The notes below the pieces were generated by a model. The model saw only the letters and a program-made list of their open reading frames with translations, was not told where the DNA came from and searched no databases. A program made the translations under genes and the position numbers. A DNA stretch of 64,000 nt from Paenibacillus sp. Soil750. Its GTDB lineage: Bacteria; Bacillota; Bacilli; Paenibacillales; NBRC-103111. The stretch spans positions 48,669-112,668 of the forward strand of contig NZ_LMSD01000011.1 of the NCBI RefSeq assembly GCF_001428045.1, in the 5' to 3' direction. Shown piece by piece: positions 45,027-52,788 of this stretch (position 1 is the first letter of the stretch; each line of letters starts with the position of its first letter).

Positions 45027-45240
45027 CGACTAATCATATCAGCCATTTCGGAATTGTTGATCTTATAGTTAATGTGGATATGTTCCCCTTTGGGTACGCC
45101 GTATGAATTACTTAACCTGATTAATAAAGAACAGAGCGCTCTGCGCAGAGTTCTGAAAGGGATCCATCTGACCGAATAAATCACCCGCTTGATGCAGATA
45201 CAGAATGAATTTCACGGATCATTACGGTATACGGGTAAAA
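45027..45240 (-). pseudogene. Decayed Crp/Fnr-family regulator
   Basis: On the minus strand, VKFILYLHQAGDLFGQMDPF (about 45210-45150) matches the cyclic-nucleotide-binding-like beta-roll of Fnr proteins. A different frame then reads LLIRLSNSYGVPKGEHIHIN and YKINNSEMADMI, the start of a Crp-type HTH. The sensor N-terminus, most of the dimer helix and the recognition helix are missing, and a frameshift separates the two parts. The HTH match stops at about 45027, at the 3' end of the operon on the other strand. A genuine fnr copy was lost here. Confidence 0.75.
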
Positions 45241-45286
45241 CTGGATAGCTTCCCATGAAATGATTGTTGTAGCAGCACTGTTTGTT

Positions 45287-45326
45287 AGAGGACGTGACTC
45301 CCTGAGTAGGGTGGCACGTCCTTTTT
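45287..45326. terminator. Terminator after the reductase operon
   Basis: AGGACGTG ... CACGTCCTTTTT hairpin with inner CTCC/GGG pairs. Confidence 0.7.
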
Positions 45327-45344
45327 GGATTAGCTCTTGAAAAG

Positions 45345-45387
45345 TGTGATTTAGATAACATCTTAGGTTAAAGGTATCGTGTAAACT
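45345..45387 (+). promoter_or_regulatory. Fnr-type box and -10 of the truncated haemoglobin gene
   Basis: TGTGATTTAGATAACA (45345-45360), second half-site TAACA degenerate, with -10 TAAACT at 45382, offset 29.5 bp. Confidence 0.6.
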
Positions 45388-45436
45388 AAGGAGGTATAAT
45401 ATTTCTAGATGATTCGAAAGGGAGGCAATTGCAGGT

Positions 45437-45805
45437 ATGGAACTGTATGATTATATCGGTGGAGAAACGACAATACGAAATATTGTGGACGCTTTTTATC
45501 CAAAAGTTCTGGCACATCCTTTGCTTGCACCTATATTTCCAGAGGATATGGAGCCATTAATTGAAAAGCAGTTTCAATTTTTAACTCAATTTTTTGGCGG
45601 GCCTTCCTTATATACAGACGAACATGGTAATCCAATGATGAGAGCCAGACATGCTCCTTTCCATATTACTAGGGAACAGGCAGATGCTTGGCTTGCGTGC
45701 ATGCAAAGAGCACTTGAGGAAGTTGTTCCTTCAAATGAGGTGCGTGCAATTATTTTAGACCGATTGAAAGGTCCGGCCTACTTTTTTGTAAATAAAGAAG
45801 CGTAG
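45437..45805 (+). CDS. Truncated haemoglobin (group II-like)
   Basis: 122 residues, the usual size of GlbO/YjbI-type globins. MELYDYIGGETTIRNIVDAF is the A-B helix start, FLTQFFGGPSLYTDEHG the E-F region and MRARHAPFHIT holds the proximal His. Group II globins bind O2 and NO; near a nitrate reductase, NO detoxification is the likely job. Ribosome site GAAAGGGAGGCAATTGCAGGT. Its own Fnr-type box and terminator make it monocistronic. Confidence 0.92.
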   Translation: MELYDYIGGETTIRNIVDAFYPKVLAHPLLAPIFPEDMEPLIEKQFQFLTQFFGGPSLYTDEHGNPMMRARHAPFHITREQADAWLACMQRALEEVVPSNEVRAIILDRLKGPAYFFVNKEA

Positions 45806-45817
45806 AGAGTATTTCAA

Positions 45818-45852
45818 CACGCAGACTTGGCACAAAATGCTGAGTCTGTTTT
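45818..45852 (+). terminator. Rho-independent terminator after the globin gene
   Basis: CAGACTTGGCA ... TGCTGAGTCTGTTTTT. Confidence 0.7.
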
Positions 45853-45868
45853 TATTTATTTAAAGAGG

Positions 45869-45912
45869 TGTGACTTAAATCACACAGGTTTAGCCTCAAA
45901 AGGGATTAGAAT
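45869..45912 (+). promoter_or_regulatory. Fnr-type box and -10 of the 68-aa membrane protein gene
   Basis: A perfect TGTGACTTAAATCACA (45869-45884) and -10 TAGAAT at 45907 (or TTAGAA at 45906). Confidence 0.75.
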
Positions 45913-45958
45913 GTAAGAGCACCTGAGTCAGATTTTTTAACGAAAAGGGGAGATCTCC

Positions 45959-46165
45959 ATGGTATCTTACATTTTCATTGCTTCTATTTCAATCATCTCC
46001 ATTCTAGCAACATTTGCAGTAGGGTTTTCCAAAGAAAATCAAAATGAAGATGACCAATATACGAAGAAAACGAAAAACAATATGTTCAGATTAACGCTTT
46101 TGAATGCGTTGTATGTCGTTATTCTGGTCGTTGTTTTGGTTGTTTATTTAATGTATTTTCAGTGA
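45959..46165 (+). CDS. Small membrane protein, 68 aa
   Basis: Two hydrophobic helices (IFIASISIISILATFAVGFS and LLNALYVVILVVVLVVYLMY) flank a charged loop (KENQNEDDQYTKKTKNN). Ribosome site AAAAGGGGAGATCTCC, ATG 7 bp later. It is a stand-alone unit with a near-perfect Fnr box and a terminator behind it, which argues that it is a real, anaerobically induced protein. I know no family; small proteins of this shape sometimes associate with terminal oxidases or reductases. Confidence 0.75.
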   Translation: MVSYIFIASISIISILATFAVGFSKENQNEDDQYTKKTKNNMFRLTLLNALYVVILVVVLVVYLMYFQ

Positions 46166-46174
46166 TATACGTGA

Positions 46175-46219
46175 GAAAACAGAAGTGTTATCCAACCAGT
46201 GGGCACTCCTGTTTTTTTA
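46175..46219 (+). terminator. Rho-independent terminator
   Basis: AAAACAGAAGTG ... CACTCCTGTTTTTTT. Confidence 0.65.
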
Positions 46220-46329
46220 TGCTACACAGCGACCTTCTTGCCTTCTCGATGAGGGTAATTTGAATCGCTGGGAGCCGCGGTGGACGCCAGAGGATATGTC
46301 TGAATCTGCTAAAGGGAAGGGGAATGACA

Positions 46330-47028
46330 ATGAATGAAAAAACTATGGATCCCGGAGTACTTCTTCGCCAAGTTCCGTTGTTTCGCGATTTGTCCGACGG
46401 AGAAATGGAAGGTCTTTGCAGGATGATGATTCAGCGTTCCTATCGTAAAAAAACGATCGTATTTACGGAAGGCAGTGAAAAAGAAGCTGTATATTTTATC
46501 CAAAGCGGGCTAATCAAAACGTACAAGACGGATGAAAATGGACATCAACAAATCGTATCTTTTCTGAAAACCGGTGATATGTTTCCGCATACCGGGTTGT
46601 TCCATACGAATCAATATCCAGCTACGGCAGAGACGATTGTGCCCACGACGCTGCTTGCGATGCCCATCAAGCCCTTTGAGGTTTTTCTTAGTAATACTCC
46701 CGGTATAGCGGTTAAACTGTTAAGGGTGATGAGCGAGAAAATCCTTGAACTGCAGGGGAAGCTGCAGGAACTGACAGGACAAGATGTGCAAAACAGAGGG
46801 CAGCTATTTCTACTAAAGCTCGCAGAGACGAACGGCAGGGAAAAAAGCGGGAAACTTCTTATTGAAATACCTATGACCCACCAAGATATCGCTAATGCAA
46901 TTGGTACGACTAGGGAAACGGTTAACCGTCTATTAAATCAGCTTCGCAAGGAGGGCATTGTAGAAGCTGATCGTTCAGGGTTTGTGATTCATGATATCGA
47001 GGCGCTCCAGCACTGGAGAGACAATTAA
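46330..47028 (+). CDS. Crp/Fnr-family regulator lacking Fe-S cysteines
   Basis: 232 residues. The N-terminal effector domain has LFRDLSDGEMEGLCRMM, TEGSEKEAVYFIQSG and FLKTGDMFPH, and the C-terminal Crp HTH is MTHQDIANAIGTTRETVNRL. The recognition helix RETVNR keeps the Glu and Arg that read TGTGA/TCACA, matching the boxes across this region. Only one cysteine (GLCRMM) is present, so it cannot bind a 4Fe-4S cluster as B. subtilis or E. coli Fnr does; the signal must differ or be relayed. ATG 46330 is preferred because AAGGGG is only 2 bp from ATG 46324. It is the likely local regulator. Confidence 0.88.
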   Translation: MNEKTMDPGVLLRQVPLFRDLSDGEMEGLCRMMIQRSYRKKTIVFTEGSEKEAVYFIQSGLIKTYKTDENGHQQIVSFLKTGDMFPHTGLFHTNQYPATAETIVPTTLLAMPIKPFEVFLSNTPGIAVKLLRVMSEKILELQGKLQELTGQDVQNRGQLFLLKLAETNGREKSGKLLIEIPMTHQDIANAIGTTRETVNRLLNQLRKEGIVEADRSGFVIHDIEALQHWRDN

Positions 47029-47112
47029 TGCTGTTAAATATCCATATAAGCACTTCTTCATTATATTGAAGTTTAGAATGTTCGAAAGTGAGGAAGATCA
47101 CCAATTCGGGTT

Positions 47113-47694
47113 CTACCGATTCATTATAATTGTTGCGGTGTCTCCATTTTTAGCTCCACATGCATTGGCTTCATCTGTATCCAGATGAAGTTCCATTTGG
47201 TAGTCATCGGACACTCGAGCACTAACATGATGAAGGATACTGCCTCGTTCCCCTTCAATTTGTACACTCAAGTCTTGCTTATCTAGAATTCCGTAGCGAG
47301 CGGCCTCTGAAGAGTGAAAATGAATGTGCCGAGCAGCGATGATCACGCCACTGTCTAGAGTGACAGAGCCCTTCGGACCCGATAGAACAATACCGGGGGT
47401 GTCATTTAAATCGCCGGATTCGCGCAAAGGAGCCTTTATTCCTAGTACGAGAGAGTCTGTCATAGATATTTCTATTTGTGTTTTTTTTCGTAAGGGGCCA
47501 AGAACCCGAACCTTGTTAAACTGCCCTTTTGGACCAATAATTTTCAATATTTCTTCACTGGCAAACTGACCAGGTTGCGATAGTGGGCGATAAGGAATCA
47601 ATTCATATCCGATCCCGAATAAAGCTTCGAGATCTTTCTGATTTAAATGAACATGTCTGGCAGAAACGCCTACAGGAATGGGGATATTCATCAA
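47113..47694 (-). CDS. pduL: Phosphate propanoyltransferase (PduL-type phosphotransacylase)
   Basis: 193 residues with the two PduL metal-binding histidine motifs SARHVHL (residue about 11) and AARHIHFHSSEA (about 120), plus LHLDTDEANA near the end. It converts an acyl-CoA and phosphate to acyl phosphate. Without an encapsulation peptide or shell genes, it is a soluble housekeeping type that probably works on acetyl-CoA. It overlaps ackA by 4 bp, so acyl phosphate would go directly to acetate kinase to make ATP. Confidence 0.92.
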   Translation of the reverse strand: MMNIPIPVGVSARHVHLNQKDLEALFGIGYELIPYRPLSQPGQFASEEILKIIGPKGQFNKVRVLGPLRKKTQIEISMTDSLVLGIKAPLRESGDLNDTPGIVLSGPKGSVTLDSGVIIAARHIHFHSSEAARYGILDKQDLSVQIEGERGSILHHVSARVSDDYQMELHLDTDEANACGAKNGDTATIIMNR

Positions 47695-48896
47695 TTTGTC
47701 TCCTCTAACAATGAAAATGTTTTTTGCGCAATGAGAAGTTCTTCGTTAGTAGGTATAACCAAGATACTTACAGGAGAAGACTCCGTGGATATGAATCTCT
47801 CTGTCTGTGTGCGTTCGGTATTTTTTTCAGTGTCAAGCATAAGACCAAGAAAAGTTAATTGTTCACAGACGTTACGTCTTAAAGAAACTGAATTTTCTCC
47901 AACTCCACCTGTGAAGACCAAAGCATCAATCCCATTCATCACTGCGCTATAGGCACCTATATATTTTCTTATCCGATATTCGTACATTTCAAGGGCTAAT
48001 ATCGCCCGAGGATCTCCATCAGTAGCAGCTTGTTGAACTTCTCGAACATCACTGCTTATACCTGAGATACCTAGAAGTCCACTATGTTTATTAAGCATCG
48101 AATTCACTTCGTTAATTGTCAGATCTTCCTTTGATAAAATAAATGGGATAATCGCCGAATCAATATCACCTGAACGCGTCCCCATCATTAAACCCTCTAA
48201 AGGAGTCATTCCCATACTAGTATCCATGGATTGTCCACCTGAGACCGCAGCACAACTGGCTCCGTTACCTAAATGGCAAGTAACAATCTTTAAATGTTCA
48301 ATTGGTTTATTTAATAGCTGCGCCGCTCTTCGACTTACATATTCATGGGAGGTACCGTGAAAACCATAACGCCGGATACCGTATTTTTTATAAAGAGATA
48401 GTGGTATCGGGTATAGATACGCTTTTTGTGAAATGGATTGATGGAATGCTGTATCGAATACCGCGACTTGCGGAACATCCGGCATGTGCCCGGTGACCGC
48501 CTGAATACCAACCATATGTGCTGGATTATGCAGTGGGGCAAGATCGTAGAGTTGTCGTATCTTTTGCTCTACATCACTGTTAATTAATGTTGCGGAACGA
48601 AACCATTCTCCTCCATGCACAATGCGGTGTCCAACTGCTTTAATCTCGGAGATGTGTTCAAGAACGCCATAATCTTTATGAATAAGAAGCTTCAGCATCG
48701 TACGGACAGCATCTGAATGGTGTATGATTTCTTGTGTTAACCGTATTTCGTCTCGCTCGTCTCGTTCTACAGTAATGATGGCTGTTTCAGAGCCAATTCG
48801 CTCAATACGTCCTTTGATCAACATCATCTCTTTAGTCATCTCATATAGTTGATATTTCAATGAAGAACTACCGGAATTTATAACAAGCACCTTCAT
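47691..48896 (-). CDS. ackA: Acetate kinase
   Basis: 401 residues, full length. It begins KVLVINSGSSSLKYQLYEM (phosphate-1 motif), has AVGHRIVHGGEWF, VFDTAFHQSI, RYGFHGTSHEYV, TCHLGNGASC and FTGGVGENS, all ASKHA acetate kinase motifs. It makes ATP from acetyl phosphate during fermentation of the acetyl-CoA supplied by PflB. It lies between hbd and pduL with 4-bp overlaps at both ends. Confidence 0.97.
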   Translation of the reverse strand: MKVLVINSGSSSLKYQLYEMTKEMMLIKGRIERIGSETAIITVERDERDEIRLTQEIIHHSDAVRTMLKLLIHKDYGVLEHISEIKAVGHRIVHGGEWFRSATLINSDVEQKIRQLYDLAPLHNPAHMVGIQAVTGHMPDVPQVAVFDTAFHQSISQKAYLYPIPLSLYKKYGIRRYGFHGTSHEYVSRRAAQLLNKPIEHLKIVTCHLGNGASCAAVSGGQSMDTSMGMTPLEGLMMGTRSGDIDSAIIPFILSKEDLTINEVNSMLNKHSGLLGISGISSDVREVQQAATDGDPRAILALEMYEYRIRKYIGAYSAVMNGIDALVFTGGVGENSVSLRRNVCEQLTFLGLMLDTEKNTERTQTERFISTESSPVSILVIPTNEELLIAQKTFSLLEETN

Positions 48897-49765
48897 ATAC
48901 GATCACCTCCTTCATTATAATGAAAAAATCCCTTTCCAGTTTTAAGTCCAAGTTGCCGAGCCCGTACCATTTTCTTCAATAACACATTCGGTCTGTATTT
49001 GATATCACCTAATTCGTGAAATAACGTCTCCATAGAAGCAAGCACGGAATCAAGGCCAAAACGATCAGCCATTTCTAAAGGCCCGTAGTGGAATCCATAA
49101 CCAATCCTGATTGCTTCATCAATATCTGTAGCTTTTGCTACTCCTTCAGACAAGGTGTGAAGTGCTTCGTTAATCAGTGTACAAATAATGCGTGTAGTCA
49201 CATATCCAGGCGATTCATAGACTTGAATACTTGCCTTATCTAAAGTCTGCTCAACAAATTGTTTCGTAATTTGAAATGTTAGATCGGATGTTTTTAAACC
49301 GCGAACGATCTCTACTAATCTCACTTGTCCTGCAGGGAAGAGAAAGTGCAGACCTATTACACGCTCCTTATGTTCCATAGCCTCAGCTAGCTCTGTCAAA
49401 CTAAGTGTTGCCGTATTACTTGCTAGAATGGCGTCAGGTCTAATACTATTTTCCAAGTTGCAGAACAATTGCTTTTTCACGTCAAGTTGTTCCGACACAG
49501 CTTCAATAATCATGTCACACTCAAGAAGCATCTGCACATCTGAAATGGGAATGATCTTGGCAGTTATTTGCTTCTTTTCTTGATGAGTCAAAGCCCAGCG
49601 TTCGATTTGTTTATTTAAGCTGGCATCCAGCAATCGTAATCCATCATTCAGTTTTTCTGGGGATTTATCCATGAGATATACATCTATGCCCTTAGCAGCA
49701 AGAAGTTCAGAGATACCACGTCCCATTGTCCCAGCACCAATTACACCGACTTTTTTAATGTCCAT
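48893..49765 (-). CDS. 3-hydroxybutyryl-CoA dehydrogenase-like protein
   Basis: 290 residues. The NAD fold is VGVIGAGTMGRGISELLAAK, the catalytic region GLHFLFPAGQVRLVEIVRG (most relatives read HFFNP, so this is a variant), and the C-terminal domain has DIDEAIRIGYGFHYGPLEMA and GLKTGKGFFHY. It oxidises or reduces 3-hydroxyacyl-CoA. The start at 49765 is set by GGAGGAAGGGGAATCG upstream. It heads an operon with ackA and pduL, and may route crotonyl/butyryl-type intermediates to acyl-CoA that PduL-AckA turn into ATP. An Fnr-type box controls it. Confidence 0.85.
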   Translation of the reverse strand: MDIKKVGVIGAGTMGRGISELLAAKGIDVYLMDKSPEKLNDGLRLLDASLNKQIERWALTHQEKKQITAKIIPISDVQMLLECDMIIEAVSEQLDVKKQLFCNLENSIRPDAILASNTATLSLTELAEAMEHKERVIGLHFLFPAGQVRLVEIVRGLKTSDLTFQITKQFVEQTLDKASIQVYESPGYVTTRIICTLINEALHTLSEGVAKATDIDEAIRIGYGFHYGPLEMADRFGLDSVLASMETLFHELGDIKYRPNVLLKKMVRARQLGLKTGKGFFHYNEGGDRI

Positions 49766-49798
49766 TTGTACGATTCCCCTTCCTCCACATCCTTCCTT

Positions 49799-49841
49799 AT
49801 TGAAACATGTATTAGCAATTACGACTGTGATTATCCTCACA
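49799..49841 (-). promoter_or_regulatory. Fnr-type box and -10 of hbd-ackA-pduL
   Basis: TGTGATTATCCTCACA (49826-49841). On the minus strand a -10 TTCAAT lies at 49804-49799, again 29.5 bp from the centre. Confidence 0.7.
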
Positions 49842-49922
49842 GAAAGTGACCAAGATAGAAAATATTATTTACTGCAGCCATTCCATATTGGCTTGATACG
49901 GAGATTAGTCACTAAAAGAAAA

Positions 49923-49952
49923 AGTACTCTGTGACATTTCTCACAGAGTACT
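49923..49952 (-). terminator. Perfect 12-bp palindrome, terminator containing an Fnr-like box
   Basis: AGTACTCTGTGA and TCACAGAGTACT around CATTTC. On the minus strand it is followed by TTTTTCTTTT, so it fits a terminator for the UPF0173 gene. The core TGTGACATTTCTCACA also matches the Fnr box, about 100 bp upstream of the hbd box. Confidence 0.7.
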
Positions 49953-50007
49953 AGTTAAAAAAGTAGTACATTACCGATTTTGGGATGATAAATACAGACG
50001 TATTATG

Positions 50008-50712
50008 TTAGCGGCCTACGATCTCAAGAACGTCGCCGGGGGCCATCGCTTTGCCCTTTAATCCTCGCTCTTCAAGTTGCTTTATAAACTGTTTCTCATC
50101 CTGCTTGATGCCTGGGAAAGTGCTGTGGTGAATCGGAACAGTTAGCTTCGCGTTGTACCACTCCGCCGCCTGGAGCGCATCTTCAGGTCCCATCGTGTAA
50201 TGGTCGCCGATCGGAAGGAAAACGACGTCGATTGGATGACGCTCGCCGATCATTTTCATATCGCTGAACAAGGATGTATCGCCTGCATGCAGAATTGTTA
50301 AGCCTTCGGCAAACACAAGGAAGCCGGCAGGCATACCTGCATATAAAATCTGTTTCGTTTCCTCAATGACGATACCAGAGCTGTGGAAAGCTTGGATCAT
50401 CTTCGCCTTCGCAAAGCCAAGATCAAATGTACCTCCCATATTCATGCCGATTGAATTTTTTACGCCCTGCCAAGACATGTAGGACGCGAGTTCGACGATA
50501 GAGACAACTGGCGCATCGTTGTTGGCACTCGCTATTGGCGCTGCGTCGAGAATATGGTCCATATGAGCATGGGTTAACAGCACAGCGTCGGTAATGATTT
50601 CCTCTGGCTTGATTGTGGCTGTGGGGTTACCGCTTAGGAAAGGATCAATGATGAGGGATTTCTCACCGGTATGGATTTGAATGCAGGCATGACCATGATA
50701 TTTGATTTTCAT
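50008..50712 (-). CDS. UPF0173-family metal-dependent hydrolase
   Basis: 234 residues of the metallo-beta-lactamase fold: the zinc motif LTHAHMDHILDA (HxHxDH), HAGDTSLFSDM, LPIGDHYTMGPEDA and IHHSTFPGI. The YtkL/UPF0173 proteins are widespread and of uncertain substrate. It is divergent from an HxlR-family regulator about 120 bp away, which probably controls it. Followed by the strong terminator at 49923. Confidence 0.9.
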   Translation of the reverse strand: MKIKYHGHACIQIHTGEKSLIIDPFLSGNPTATIKPEEIITDAVLLTHAHMDHILDAAPIASANNDAPVVSIVELASYMSWQGVKNSIGMNMGGTFDLGFAKAKMIQAFHSSGIVIEETKQILYAGMPAGFLVFAEGLTILHAGDTSLFSDMKMIGERHPIDVVFLPIGDHYTMGPEDALQAAEWYNAKLTVPIHHSTFPGIKQDEKQFIKQLEERGLKGKAMAPGDVLEIVGR

Positions 50713-50834
50713 AATATAGCGCTCCTTTATTTTTTTCGTGCATTTGAAGTATATATTGTATAATTACTTTAAGAAAGTACGCAGAATTTTCGTATATAGT
50801 ATTAAAAATCATACCTTTGTAAGGGGATTGAATT

Positions 50835-51227
50835 GTGGGCGATCGAAGAAGCAAATATGGTTCAAATCCAAACGTAGAAGGATGTCCTGTGGAGACAACT
50901 CTTGGTGTCATCGGCGGGAAGTGGAAAGGGATTATTCTTTATCATCTCATTGATGGGACGAAAAGATTCAATGAACTTCGACGTTTCAATCCGGGAATTA
51001 CGCAGTTCATGCTTACGCATCAGTTACGGGAGCTTGAACGGGATGGCATCATTCACAGAGAAGTTTATAAAGAAGTTCCGCCCAAAGTAGAATACTCTCT
51101 TACCGATTTTGGAAGGACCTTGGAACCGCTCATCCTATCGATGAAGGCATGGGGGGGAACTTATAAAATTAGACTTAACGAAAGTAGAATGTCGGAAGGG
51201 AAAGCAATTGAATTTTCGAATGACTGA
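50835..51227 (+). CDS. HxlR-family transcriptional regulator
   Basis: 130 residues with a winged [43 protein letters not shown] and [15 protein letters not shown]. The conserved cysteine near the N-terminus (EGCPVE) is the redox-sensing position in HypR/YodB-type members, so aldehyde, quinone or thiol stress may be the signal. GTG start after GTAAGGGGATTGAATT. Divergent from the UPF0173 hydrolase. Confidence 0.9.
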   Translation: MGDRRSKYGSNPNVEGCPVETTLGVIGGKWKGIILYHLIDGTKRFNELRRFNPGITQFMLTHQLRELERDGIIHREVYKEVPPKVEYSLTDFGRTLEPLILSMKAWGGTYKIRLNESRMSEGKAIEFSND

Positions 51228-51274
51228 GGTGTACATAACAAAGCACGAAAATTCCCATACTTCCATATTCCCTT

Positions 51275-51300
51275 CCTCCTACTTCGGTAGGGGGATTTTT
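51275..51300 (+). terminator. TTCG-loop terminator after the HxlR gene
   Basis: CTCCTAC-TTCG-GTAGGGG followed by GATTTTT. Confidence 0.7.
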
Positions 51301-51320
51301 CATAAGGACAATCGAAAGTT

Positions 51321-51356
51321 AAATAGGCGTTCACTCTATGGGGTGAACGCCTATTT
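51321..51356. repeat. Hairpin of the GGCGTTCAC family (copy 3)
   Basis: Perfect 14-bp arms AAATAGGCGTTCAC and GTGAACGCCTATTT. The downstream flank (TTGTATGGAGGAAGTCCTT) also resembles that of copy 1 at 4598, so the repeated unit is about 70 bp. The rest of 51228-51673 holds a small TCCGCA/TGCGGA hairpin near 51391 and no convincing gene. Confidence 0.7.
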
Positions 51357-51673
51357 ATTTTCTTGTATGGAGGAAGTCCTTCGTCATTTGCTTTCCGCAG
51401 CCTTTTGCGGAGAAATAAGGTTTTTTTTGCGTTCCAACAGGCTTTTCTGTAGGAATACTCGGTTGTGATTGTTCACTCGCCTTGGATTATCAGCTGCTAA
51501 TTTACATTCCCTTCGGTAATGATTGTAGACGGTAATAAGTCGATTCGATAGGATCAGTGTAGTCGGACGGCGAGTTGTTAGTCGATGTTACGATATGCTG
51601 CAAATGAGAGCCTAGCCATAAGCTGGCCATCCAGTTAGGGCCTCTGGGGGAATAAAAATAAGGGAGGATACAA

Positions 51674-52699
51674 GTGGAATACGAGAAATATGAGGATCTG
51701 GTTCGGATCGAGAAGCAGTCCGTAGAGATTAGGGAGAATCAGTATTCGTCCTACTGTGACTTTATTTATTATAACTCTTCCCGCCATCCCGAACTTCAAT
51801 TAGCTATGCGGGTGCTGAAGCCTGAAAAGCCCTCGAGGCTCGTAGTGACGACACATGGCTGGCATATGAGCATACCGCCTTTCGAGGCCATGGATACACC
51901 ATGCGTCGATGAATTAATTGTTGAAGTCGATATGCGAGGACGAGCATTTTCTGATGGTTCTCCGGATTGCAACGGCTGGGAGCTGTTCGATGTGATTGAC
52001 GCAGTCACCTATGTACAGCAAAAATATGAAAGCTTTATTGAAGATATCTCGCTCGTCTATTTTGAGGGTGGAAGTGGTGGAGGTGGGAATGCTTACGCCA
52101 TCATAGCCAAGTTTCCCGACTTCTTCACGGCAGCGACGGCGATGTGCGGCATTGCTGACTATGCGGTCTGGTATGAGAATGACGCGATTGGTGAATTTCA
52201 AGATGAGTTGGACGTCTGGATTGGACATCCTCCGCGAGCCAATCCAATGGCTTACGCATCAAGAAGCGGGCTAGCCTTAGCTTCGAATCTGCTAACTCCC
52301 TTATTTATTTGCCATGGAGATACGGATATTCGTGTGCCTGTTGATCATGCCAGGATGTATAAGGAGCGTTTGGAAAGGCTTAATTTGAGCGATAGGTTGG
52401 ATTATTGGGAACTGGAAGGGGTTGGAACGCGCGAGCATTGGGGAAACGCCACACAGCAACAGTTGGTGGAAATACATAGCCGGAGCGAGCAGCATCGTGC
52501 AAGGCATGTAAGATCAATTGATATTCCAGAACGAGGACGGTTTATGATAGGTGGCTACTTATTTACGAAGCGCTTCTCTATCGTACTCGATTCGCTCGAT
52601 CACATGGCCGTGGTCGAATATGACTTGTTTCAAAACCAATTTATTGTAACAACCGTACAAGGAGATGAATGTGGATATAAGTTGGAGCTGTATGGCTGA
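51674..52699 (+). CDS. Alpha/beta hydrolase (prolyl-oligopeptidase/acetyl-xylan-esterase-like)
   Basis: 341 residues. The nucleophile elbow is EGGSGGGGNA (serine within GGSGG), the acid is likely the first Asp in CHGDTDIRVPVDHA and the base the His in GTREHWGN. No signal peptide, so it acts in the cytoplasm. A C-terminal beta extension (RGRFMIGGYLFTKRF ... GYKLELYG) is extra to the hydrolase core. The start is GTG after TAAGGGAGGATACAA. It directly precedes an LplABC-type transporter and probably removes ester groups from imported oligosaccharides. Confidence 0.85.
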   Translation: MEYEKYEDLVRIEKQSVEIRENQYSSYCDFIYYNSSRHPELQLAMRVLKPEKPSRLVVTTHGWHMSIPPFEAMDTPCVDELIVEVDMRGRAFSDGSPDCNGWELFDVIDAVTYVQQKYESFIEDISLVYFEGGSGGGGNAYAIIAKFPDFFTAATAMCGIADYAVWYENDAIGEFQDELDVWIGHPPRANPMAYASRSGLALASNLLTPLFICHGDTDIRVPVDHARMYKERLERLNLSDRLDYWELEGVGTREHWGNATQQQLVEIHSRSEQHRARHVRSIDIPERGRFMIGGYLFTKRFSIVLDSLDHMAVVEYDLFQNQFIVTTVQGDECGYKLELYG

Positions 52700-52788
52700 A
52701 TGGTTTAATCAGGCATAAGGTTGTTAAAGAAAATATAGAAATCCGCTGATCATGCATGCGGCGAAATGTCAGAAGGAGGAGGAGCACC

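Noticed and set aside
44417..45184. A 255-codon open frame on the minus strand
   Set aside because: Most of it is antisense to two coupled genes with good ribosome sites. Only its first part (45184 to about 45027) resembles Crp/Fnr, so it was kept as a pseudogene fragment, not a gene.
47087..47102. AGTGAGGAAGATCACC as an Fnr-like box
   Set aside because: Both half-sites deviate and it lies between two converging 3' ends with no promoter to control.
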